Shown: positions 6,336-12,668 of the stretch, piece by piece | How the letters are laid out: the number at the start of each line of letters is the position of its first letter | Numbering within the stretch: the stretch's first letter is position 1 | Source: Clostridia bacterium | GTDB lineage: Bacteria > Bacillota > Clostridia > Oscillospirales > Acutalibacteraceae | DNA: 49,030 nt | Assembly: GCA_017416285.1 (NCBI GenBank) | Contig: JAFQCU010000009.1 | Location: 1 to 49,030, forward strand | Direction: 5' to 3' | Notes under the pieces: model-generated | Seen by the model: the letters and a program-made list of their open reading frames with translations, nothing else | What the model was told of the DNA's origin: nothing | Database searches by the model: none | Program-made: the position numbers and the translations under genes

Positions 6336-7187
6336 TTGGCTGAAAGAAAGTTTGAAAAGCATATTGAAATCGAGCGCAGCATAATTAAAAAATACCGCAA
6401 AACCATTTGGGTTAATTTTATTGCCGCTGTGCAGGAATATGAGCTTATACAGGAAAACGATAAAATTGCTGTTTGTATTTCGGGCGGTAAGGATTCGATG
6501 ATACTTGCTAAATGTATGCAGCAGCTACAAAAGCATAGTTCTTATCCTTTCGAGCTTGTTTTCTTGGTTATGGACCCCGGCTACACCCCCGAAAACCGTG
6601 CGCTTATTGAAGAAAATGCAAAGACACTCAATATACCTGTTCATATTTTTGAAAGCGATATATTTGACGTTACTACCCGTGTTGGCGGCTCACCATGTTA
6701 TCTGTGCGCACGTATGCGCCGTGGCTGTCTTTACAGTAAGGCACAGGAGCTTGGTTGCAACAAAATTGCTTTAGGCCACCATTTTGATGACGTTATTGAA
6801 ACAGTTTTAATGAGTATGTGCTATTCAAGTGAAATTAAAACAATGCTTCCAAAGCTTCACAGCACTAATTTTGAGGGTATGCAGCTCATACGCCCGCTTT
6901 ATAGGGTAAAGGAAGCTGATATTATTTCCTGGGCAAATTATAACGGACTTCACTTTTTACAATGCGCTTGCAAATTGACTGCCCAGAGTAAGGACAGGGA
7001 AGACCTTTCAAAGCGTAAGGAAACCAAGTCGCTTATAAAGTATATGAATTCTATTAATCCAAATGCTGCAGACAATATTTTCAGAAGCCTTCACAACGTA
7101 AATCTTGCAACAATGCCCGCTTACCGAGATTGTGATTCTGGTGAAATTCATTCATTTTTAGAAAAATTTAAGGAGCAGGAAAAATGA
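6336..7187 (+). CDS. TtcA-family tRNA 2-thiolation PP-loop ATPase
   Basis: 283 aa. The SGGKDSM P-loop of PP-loop ATPases (near residues 50-56) activates a tRNA base by adenylation. The CYLCARMRRG block (near 127-136) and the later C-A-C (CACKL near 211) supply the cysteines that TtcA-type enzymes use to hold an Fe-S cluster for sulfur transfer. GHHFDDVIET is also typical. TtcA thiolates C32 of tRNA; close homologues thiolate other positions, so the exact target is not certain. The start is TTG at 6336, five bases after AGGAGA. It overlaps the next gene by four bases (ATGA), so the two are translationally coupled. Confidence 0.85.
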   Translation: MAERKFEKHIEIERSIIKKYRKTIWVNFIAAVQEYELIQENDKIAVCISGGKDSMILAKCMQQLQKHSSYPFELVFLVMDPGYTPENRALIEENAKTLNIPVHIFESDIFDVTTRVGGSPCYLCARMRRGCLYSKAQELGCNKIALGHHFDDVIETVLMSMCYSSEIKTMLPKLHSTNFEGMQLIRPLYRVKEADIISWANYNGLHFLQCACKLTAQSKDREDLSKRKETKSLIKYMNSINPNAADNIFRSLHNVNLATMPAYRDCDSGEIHSFLEKFKEQEK

Positions 7188-7585
7188 AAAAATGTCCCAT
7201 ATGTAAAATGACTGTCAAGGCAGATTTAGCTTGCCCGATTTGTCAGGCTACTCTTACTTATGAGCCCGAGATAGAGGGCATATTTGAAAAGAAAAAATTA
7301 AATAAATATCTTTTTATCTATCTGTTAAAACGTTTTGCTTTTGTTATATTAGCAACCGTGTTTTGTGTTATTGCAGGGCTTTTCATTCAAATGAAAGGTT
7401 ATTGGTTTGCGACCGCTGTTACCGCCGGCGCCGCTTTTATAATTTCAATTTTTCAGCGCACCTTAACTATGTATATTAAAATCCCATTTTTTGAATCATT
7501 AATGTGGTTTGTTATATTTATAATAAAATACATTTCATTACTTTTACCGGTTGTATGGGGAATTTTATATTTAATTTTCAATTAA
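7184..7585 (+). CDS. Zinc-ribbon membrane protein of unknown function
   Basis: 133 aa. The N-terminus holds a small zinc ribbon (CPIC at residues 4-7 and CPIC at about 17-20). A basic linker follows, then three hydrophobic segments (about 45-65, 70-90 and 105-130). I do not recognise the family. The ATGA overlap with the TtcA-like gene suggests coupled expression. The ribbon would face the cytoplasm if the N-terminus stays inside, so a role in membrane-linked RNA or metal handling is conceivable but unproven. A bidirectional terminator follows immediately. Confidence 0.75.
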   Translation: MKKCPICKMTVKADLACPICQATLTYEPEIEGIFEKKKLNKYLFIYLLKRFAFVILATVFCVIAGLFIQMKGYWFATAVTAGAAFIISIFQRTLTMYIKIPFFESLMWFVIFIIKYISLLLPVVWGILYLIFN

Positions 7586-7613
7586 AAAAAGAGCCATTAA
7601 GGCTCTTTTTTTA
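7584..7613. terminator. Bidirectional terminator between zinc-ribbon gene and tcdA
   Basis: AAAAAAAGAGCC and GGCTCTTTTTTT close a five-base loop. The stop codon and last codons of tcdA (minus strand) lie inside the hairpin. Confidence 0.85.
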
Positions 7614-8286
7614 TTATGTCTTTTATTACTTCGCCTGCAATTATAAGCCCTGCGGCAGAGGGAACAAAGCTTATGCTCATTGGCGTGCGTAGGTCGAGCT
7701 GATTTTTAATTGGCTCTTCTTTAGAATATAACACCTTAAGCTTATTAACACCACGCTTTTTGAGCTCATAACGCATAACCTTGGCTAACGGACAAACGCT
7801 TGTTTTATAAATATCTGTAATTTGAAATTGTGTCGGGTCAAGCTTATTGCCGGTTCCCATTGAGGATATAATTGGTGTTTTAGTTTGCTGACATTTTACC
7901 GCAAGCTCAATTTTGGCGGTAACGTTGTCGATTGCATCAATTACGTAATCGTACTTTGAAAAGTCAAACTTTGATGAGTTTTCGGGTAAAAACAAAATAG
8001 GGAAGATATTAACCTTGGCTGTGGGGTTTATATCTAAAATCCTGTCACGCATTACTTCAACCTTTAATTTGCCAACGGTCGAATGAAGTGCAATAATTTG
8101 TCGGTTGAGGTTTGTTATATCAACACGGTCGCTGTCGATTAAATCAATTTCGCCGACACCTGCACGTGCAAGGGCTTCGACAACGTAGCCACCAACACCG
8201 CCGACACCGAAAACCGCAATGTGACAGTTTTTGAGTTTTTGCAATGCTTCAGCGCCTATTAAATTTTCTGTTCTTGAAAATTGCAT
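7597..8286 (-). CDS. tcdA: tRNA threonylcarbamoyladenosine dehydratase, ThiF/E1-like
   Basis: 229 aa. TcdA cyclises t6A37 of ANN-decoding tRNAs to ct6A using ATP. The N-terminal FSRTENLIG start, the nucleotide-binding GVGGVGGYVVEALARAG (residues about 26-42), DSDRVDITNLNRQ (near 51-63) and YDYVIDAIDNVTAK are the signature of the TcdA branch of the E1-like superfamily. The C-terminal part (SVCPLAKVMRYELKKRG, SFVPSAAGL) also matches. Length is slightly short but complete. Divergent from spo0A; its promoter is at 8318-8346. Confidence 0.9.
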   Translation of the reverse strand: MQFSRTENLIGAEALQKLKNCHIAVFGVGGVGGYVVEALARAGVGEIDLIDSDRVDITNLNRQIIALHSTVGKLKVEVMRDRILDINPTAKVNIFPILFLPENSSKFDFSKYDYVIDAIDNVTAKIELAVKCQQTKTPIISSMGTGNKLDPTQFQITDIYKTSVCPLAKVMRYELKKRGVNKLKVLYSKEEPIKNQLDLRTPMSISFVPSAAGLIIAGEVIKDIIKKEP

Positions 8287-8317
8287 AGCTTATTATTTCC
8301 TTCAAAATGATAACTTA

Positions 8318-8346
8318 ATTGTAAATGCAAGGCATTTTTTTGTCAA
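8318..8346 (-). promoter_or_regulatory. Promoter of tcdA
   Basis: On the minus strand TTGACA (plus 8341-8346), a 17-bp spacer and TACAAT (plus 8318-8323), placed 32 bases from the tcdA start. Confidence 0.8.
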
Positions 8347-8353
8347 GTATGTA

Positions 8354-8360
8354 TGTCGAA
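8354..8360 (+). promoter_or_regulatory. Candidate 0A box
   Basis: TGTCGAA matches the consensus Spo0A-binding heptamer. It lies in the tcdA-spo0A intergenic region, eight bases beyond the tcdA -35 and 66 bases before the spo0A -35. Spo0A autoregulation is known in Bacillus. The heptamer also occurs by chance in coding regions of this window, so the support is positional only. Confidence 0.45.
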
Positions 8361-8419
8361 AAGCCAAAAAATATGCGTGTTTTTACGTGTTTTTGTATAA
8401 TACGAACTAATTTTACCGA

Positions 8420-8448
8420 TTGACTTGATTTAAATGACATAATATGGT
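8420..8448 (+). promoter_or_regulatory. Candidate promoter of spo0A
   Basis: TTGACT (8420-8425), a 17-bp spacer and TATGGT (8443-8448), 37 bases before the start codon. A consensus TATAAT at 8396-8401 lacks a good -35 and could belong to a second promoter. Confidence 0.5.
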
Positions 8449-8485
8449 AAAATGTGTAAAAACGATTTACCGGGAGGCAAAATTA

Positions 8486-9262
8486 ATGGAAAAAAAGTTA
8501 AAAATTGTTATTGCAGATGATACGAGCGATTTTTGCAAAAATTGCTCCAATGTGTTGGAAAGCTACGGTATGAAGGTAATCCTTGTTCCCAAAGATGGGT
8601 TAAAGGTTTTATCAGCCGTAAAATCCGAAAAGCCCGACATTTTACTTACCGAAATTTTTATGCCAAACCTTGATGCATTGGGGCTTCTTGATGCATTAAA
8701 TAAGTTGGATAAAAAAGATGTACCTTTGGTTATGGTAATGTCAGCTTATGCTAATCCACGCATTGAAAAAGAAATCTTAAATGCCGGCGCATGTTACTAT
8801 TTCTTAAAGCCGTTTGACGTTAATATTATGGCCGAAAGAATAATAAAACTTTCGGGCTGGAAAAACGATAAATCACCTCTCGTACTTAATAACACCGCCG
8901 TTGGTGATAACGAGCTTGAAATTATGGTTACCGAAATTTTGCACCAGATTGGAGTTCCTGCTCATATTAAGGGGTATCATTATTTGCGTGAATCAATAGT
9001 TCTGTCGATTAAAAACAGTGAAATTATTAATTCAATCACTAAGCTATTATATCCGACTATTGCAAAAAATCACGCCACAACCGCCTCTCGAGTTGAAAGA
9101 GCAATACGGCACGCTATTGAGGTTGCGTGGGATAGGGGCGATATTGACGTCTTAAATTCTTACTTTGGTTACACAATCCAAAATCAAAGGGGAAAGCCCA
9201 CTAATTCGGAATTTATTGCAATGATAAGCGATAAGCTGCGTTTAAAATTAAAAATCGGTTAA
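8486..9262 (+). CDS. spo0A: Sporulation master regulator Spo0A with Glu at the phospho-acceptor site
   Basis: 258 aa. Receiver domain (about 4-122) and the Spo0A-specific DNA-binding domain (about 150-255), whose recognition segment [17 protein letters not shown] and [12 protein letters not shown] are essentially those of Bacillus Spo0A. The acidic pocket D11-D12, the Ser in place of the conserved Thr (VMSAYA) and the Lys of FLKPFD are present. The phosphorylated Asp is replaced: LLTEIFMP has Glu56 (codon GAA at 8651-8653) where Bacillus has LVLDIIMP. Glu at this position cannot be phosphorylated normally and in some regulators mimics phosphorylation. The ATG at 8486 follows GGGAGG with ideal spacing. 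Monocistronic, with a candidate 0A box upstream. Confidence 0.95.
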   Translation: MEKKLKIVIADDTSDFCKNCSNVLESYGMKVILVPKDGLKVLSAVKSEKPDILLTEIFMPNLDALGLLDALNKLDKKDVPLVMVMSAYANPRIEKEILNAGACYYFLKPFDVNIMAERIIKLSGWKNDKSPLVLNNTAVGDNELEIMVTEILHQIGVPAHIKGYHYLRESIVLSIKNSEIINSITKLLYPTIAKNHATTASRVERAIRHAIEVAWDRGDIDVLNSYFGYTIQNQRGKPTNSEFIAMISDKLRLKLKIG

Positions 9263-9331
9263 TGTGTTAAATTTATTCATAAAGTCCTTGCGAAAATATG
9301 TGTTTTGATGTAAAATTTAATTATTAACTCA

Positions 9332-9348
9332 AAGAGGCGGTGCCTCTT
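9332..9348 (+). repeat. Small hairpin before the Ldh-family SD
   Basis: AAGAGGC and GCCTCTT are separated by three bases, directly followed by GGGAGGAGG (9349-9357). It could protect or expose the ribosome binding site. No T-run follows, so it is not a terminator. Confidence 0.4.
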
Positions 9349-9398
9349 GGGAGGAGGATTTTATATATATCAGATATTCTTTCGAACAATTAAACAGA

Positions 9399-9453
9399 TT
9401 TTTCAGCTTCATCCTTTGTTAAGTTTGGCTTTACAAAGGATGAAGCTGAAAAA
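9399..9453. repeat. 21-bp perfect inverted repeat inside a coding sequence
   Basis: Positions 9399-9419 and 9433-9453 are exact reverse complements (21 of 21) separated by 13 bases. The right arm encodes the conserved TKDEAEK segment of the Ldh family. The left arm includes the T5 run where the reading frame breaks. No T-run lies outside the stem, so it is not an ordinary terminator. Confidence 0.9.
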
Positions 9454-9465
9454 ATCACAGACGTT

Positions 9466-10482
9466 TTGCTTTTGTCCGACGTTTACGGTATTGAATCACA
9501 CGGTATGCAAAGACTTGTGCGTTATCACAAGGGCATTGAAAAGGGATTAATCCACGTCGATGCCAAGCCGGAGGTTGTTTTTGAAACTCCCGTTTCGGCT
9601 GTTATTGACGGTCACGACGGTATGGGTCAGTTAATTTCTATTGATGCAATGAACCTTGCAATCGAAAAGGCTAAAAAAAGCGGTATGGCGGTTGTCAGCG
9701 TTAAAAATTCTAACCATTTTGGTATTGCAGGTTATTATGCTAAAATGGCGTGTGACCAAGGTCTTATCGGCTTTGCAATGACTAATTCCGAAGCTATAAT
9801 GGTTCCGACATATGCACGCAAGGCAATGCTTGGTTCAAACCCAATTGCTATTTCAATGCCGGCAGAACCGTATCCGTTTTTCTTTGATTCCTCAACTACC
9901 GTTGTAACAAGAGGCAAGCTTGAAATTTATAATAAATTATCAAAGCCTTTGCCTGAGGGTTGGGCTTTGGATGAAAACGGTAAGCCCTGCAGTGATGCTG
10001 ACCGTGTACTTAAGAATATCGTTGGCAAAAACGGCGGCGGTATTGTGCCTCTTGGCGGTGATACCGAGCCTCTCGTCGGTCATAAGGGCTACGGTTATGG
10101 TATGCTATGCGAAATTTTCTGTTCGATTTTCTCGGGCGGTTTAACCTCCAACCATACCCATATAGATGGCAAGGGCGGTACCTGTCACGGCTTTATGGTT
10201 ATTGACCCCAAGGTTTTTGGCGATACCGATGCACTCAAAGAACGTTTTTCAGTATTTTTGCAGGAGCTTCGTGATGCCCCCAAGGCTGAGGGTCAGGAAC
10301 GCATTTATACCCACGGCGAAAAGGAAATTATTGCTTCGGCCGACCGTATGCAAAACGGTATAGATGTTAATATCAACACCGTTGCTGAAATGAAAGACCT
10401 ATGTGATTACTTAGGTCTTGACAGCGTTGAATATTTGGGCGATGTTGATTTTTCACTTGCTAAACAAAGCTCTTACAAATAA
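9466..10482 (+). CDS. Ldh/malate dehydrogenase-family oxidoreductase, 5' end damaged
   Basis: Homology to the NAD(P)-dependent malate/L-lactate/ureidoglycolate dehydrogenase family (not the classical Rossmann LDH) is clear: IESHGMQRLVRYHKG, the catalytic-site SNHFGIAGYYA, LGSNPIAI and the Gly-rich GHKGYGYGM. From the TTG at 9466 it is 338 aa. About 34 residues of family sequence lie upstream but in two frames: IYIRYSFEQLNRF (from 9363) and then SSFVKFGFTKDEAEKITDV. Deleting one T from the T5 run at 9399-9403 joins them. The codon after the strong SD (GGGAGGAGG) is ATA, not ATG. The gene may be a recent pseudogene, carry sequencing errors, or use a downstream start without an SD. Substrate unknown. 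Confidence 0.75.
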   Translation: MLLSDVYGIESHGMQRLVRYHKGIEKGLIHVDAKPEVVFETPVSAVIDGHDGMGQLISIDAMNLAIEKAKKSGMAVVSVKNSNHFGIAGYYAKMACDQGLIGFAMTNSEAIMVPTYARKAMLGSNPIAISMPAEPYPFFFDSSTTVVTRGKLEIYNKLSKPLPEGWALDENGKPCSDADRVLKNIVGKNGGGIVPLGGDTEPLVGHKGYGYGMLCEIFCSIFSGGLTSNHTHIDGKGGTCHGFMVIDPKVFGDTDALKERFSVFLQELRDAPKAEGQERIYTHGEKEIIASADRMQNGIDVNINTVAEMKDLCDYLGLDSVEYLGDVDFSLAKQSSYK

Positions 10483-10501
10483 AATTTTAATCTAATTTAC
10501 A

Positions 10502-10550
10502 CTAAACGCAGTAGTGCCGTTTGTTTTGGCTCTGCTGCGTTTGATTTTTT
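10502..10550 (+). terminator. Terminator after Ldh-family gene
   Basis: AAACGCAG.AG.GCC pairs with GGC.CT.CTGCGTTT around a T-rich loop, followed by GATTTTTTA. Confidence 0.75.
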
Positions 10551-10573
10551 ATCCTATAATGATAATATAAATA

Positions 10574-10602
10574 TTGAAAAAAGCTTTGAAAAGTGTTATT
10601 AT
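10574..10602 (+). promoter_or_regulatory. Promoter of the recJ-relA operon
   Basis: TTGAAA (10574-10579), a 17-bp spacer and TATTAT (10597-10602) in an A/T-rich region, 45 bases before the recJ start. Confidence 0.6.
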
Positions 10603-10646
10603 ATATTATTATATTGGATAATTATATCTAAAAGGTGGTGAAAAAT

Positions 10647-12668
10647 ATGGCTTACAAAAAATGGGAAGTGAAATCGGTCGACAGAATTAAGGCAAAGGAG
10701 CTTGCGCTTGAGTGTGATATTGAGCCGATTGTTGCGCTAATTTCGGCTTCTCGTGGATATACCGACCCTACGGATTTGGAACAATTTTTATCTGATGAGC
10801 CGTATTTTTCAGATGCATATGAGCTTAAGGATATTATGCATGCCGCCGACATCGTTAATTTAAAAATTAATGAAAATAAAAAGATTGCCGTTTATGGCGA
10901 TTACGATTGCGACGGTGTTACCGCAACTGCCTTGTTATATAAATATCTCAAGGGCAGAGGTGCTGATTGCATTTACTATATTCCTGACCGCTTTAGCGAA
11001 GGCTATGGTATGAACAGCGAGGCTGTGCACCACCTTAAAGAGTTGGGTGTAGATTTGATTATAACGGTTGACAACGGTATTTCTTGTTATGATGAAATCG
11101 CCCTTGCAAACAGCTTGGGTATGACGGTGGTGGTTACTGACCACCATATCCCGCCCGAGCGTTTGCCGAACGCCGCTGCAGTGGTTGACCCGCACAGAAC
11201 TGATTGTCCTTCTAGCTTCAAATCAATATGCGGCGCCGAGGTTGCCTTTAAGCTTATTTGCGTAATGGAGGGTGCCGAGCCGGAGGAATTATTACCTCAA
11301 TATGCCGATATTTTGTCGGTGGCAGTTATTGCAGATATTATGCCATTAACACTTGAAAACCGTATTATTGTTAAATACGGTCTTAAGGCTTTTAAAAGGT
11401 CTGACTGTCTTGTGGGACTTCGTGCGCTTTTAAACGTTGCAGGGGTTAATTTAAAGGATATTACGGCATCTCGTGTGGCGTTTGGTATATGTCCACGCAT
11501 TAATGCGGCAGGACGTATGGGGAATGCTGCCCGTGCGGTTGAATTGCTTGTAACAGATGATATGATGCATGCACTTCAAATCGCTAATGAAATTGATGAT
11601 GATAATGCACTTCGTCAGCAAACCGAAAAGAAGATTTGTGACGAGGCAATTTTGAATATAGAACAAAACGGCTATTGCTTTGACCGTGTTATTGTGGTTG
11701 ACGGTGAGGGTTGGCACCATGGTGTTGTCGGCATTGTGGCATCACGTATTTGCGAAAAATACGGCAAGCCCGCTATTGTAATTTCACGTGATGGCGAAAA
11801 CGCACACGGCTCCGGCAGAAGCTATGAGGGCTTTTCGCTTTATGATGCTATTAATAGCGCAAGTGAGCATTTGACAAAGTTCGGCGGTCACTCACAGGCG
11901 GCAGGTATAAGCCTTATGAGTGATAATATCGATGCTTTTCGCAAAGCGATTAACAGTTATGCGAATACTGTTGATTACGTATCACCGGTGCTTAGACTTG
12001 ACTGTAAAGTTAATCCTGCGGCACTTACGGTTGATTTGTCTGAAAGTATTAAAACGCTTGAACCATTTGGCTTTGAAAATCCCGAGCCGCTTTTTGGCGT
12101 ATTTGACGTTACGCTGCAGCGAATTACTCCAATCGGTAACAACAAGCACTTAAAGCTGTTGTTTACAAAAGGTGATAATACCTTTCAAGCCTTGCTTTTT
12201 GGCACAAATTTAGAAAATTTCAGTTACAGTGTCGGTGACGTGCTCGATTTGGCGGTAACGGTTTCTACCAACTATTTTAACGGTAATTATTCTGTGAATG
12301 TGATTATCAAAGAAATGCGCCTTTCCGGTGTTGATGATGTTGCTCTATTTTCGGATATAATAAATTTTGACGCCTTTAAATCGGGCGGTAAATATACCGC
12401 CAAAGCGATTACCCCAACTCGTAATGAGGTTGGTGATGTTTATCGTGTAATCAGTAAGGGCGGAATATCTAATGAGCGTATTTTAAATATGTTTTTAAAC
12501 ACCTTGGGTTATGCAAAGGTAAATATTGCACTTGAGGTTTTGCAAGAACTTAAGCTAATTAAAAATGAAAGCGGTAAATTTTACGTTTGCCCAAATACCG
12601 CAAAAACAAACCTATTAAATTCGACAATTTTCAGTAAATTAACAAAGGAGTGTGAGAGTTTTGACTGA
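10647..12668 (+). CDS. recJ: Single-stranded-DNA-specific exonuclease RecJ
   Basis: 673 aa. RecJ degrades single-stranded DNA 5' to 3' in recombination and mismatch repair. It belongs to the DHH phosphoesterases. Motif I VYGDYDCDGVTATALL (near residues 81-96), the DHH motif VVTDHHIPP (near 160-168), and the DHHA1 GGHSQAAG segment (near 415-422) supply the Mn2+-binding residues. An OB-like region and an extra C-terminal segment of about 110 residues follow, as in many Firmicutes RecJ. ATG at 10647 is chosen because AAAGGTGGTG lies six bases before it; the GTGs at 10635 and 10638 are within that SD. It overlaps the relA start by eight bases. Confidence 0.95.
   Translation: MAYKKWEVKSVDRIKAKELALECDIEPIVALISASRGYTDPTDLEQFLSDEPYFSDAYELKDIMHAADIVNLKINENKKIAVYGDYDCDGVTATALLYKYLKGRGADCIYYIPDRFSEGYGMNSEAVHHLKELGVDLIITVDNGISCYDEIALANSLGMTVVVTDHHIPPERLPNAAAVVDPHRTDCPSSFKSICGAEVAFKLICVMEGAEPEELLPQYADILSVAVIADIMPLTLENRIIVKYGLKAFKRSDCLVGLRALLNVAGVNLKDITASRVAFGICPRINAAGRMGNAARAVELLVTDDMMHALQIANEIDDDNALRQQTEKKICDEAILNIEQNGYCFDRVIVVDGEGWHHGVVGIVASRICEKYGKPAIVISRDGENAHGSGRSYEGFSLYDAINSASEHLTKFGGHSQAAGISLMSDNIDAFRKAINSYANTVDYVSPVLRLDCKVNPAALTVDLSESIKTLEPFGFENPEPLFGVFDVTLQRITPIGNNKHLKLLFTKGDNTFQALLFGTNLENFSYSVGDVLDLAVTVSTNYFNGNYSVNVIIKEMRLSGVDDVALFSDIINFDAFKSGGKYTAKAITPTRNEVGDVYRVISKGGISNERILNMFLNTLGYAKVNIALEVLQELKLIKNESGKFYVCPNTAKTNLLNSTIFSKLTKECESFD

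Noticed and set aside
8444-8485. Upstream ATG for spo0A
   Set aside because: The 14 extra residues have no homology, and the ATG overlaps the promoter. GGGAGG points to 8486.
9399-9453. Inverted repeat as an intrinsic terminator
   Set aside because: The T and A runs lie within the stem and no T-run follows it on either strand outside the pairing.
9347-9550. 67-codon frame starting next to the Ldh-family SD
   Set aside because: It follows a frame different from both parts of the conserved Ldh sequence and ends inside the gene. It is a shadow created by the frameshift region.
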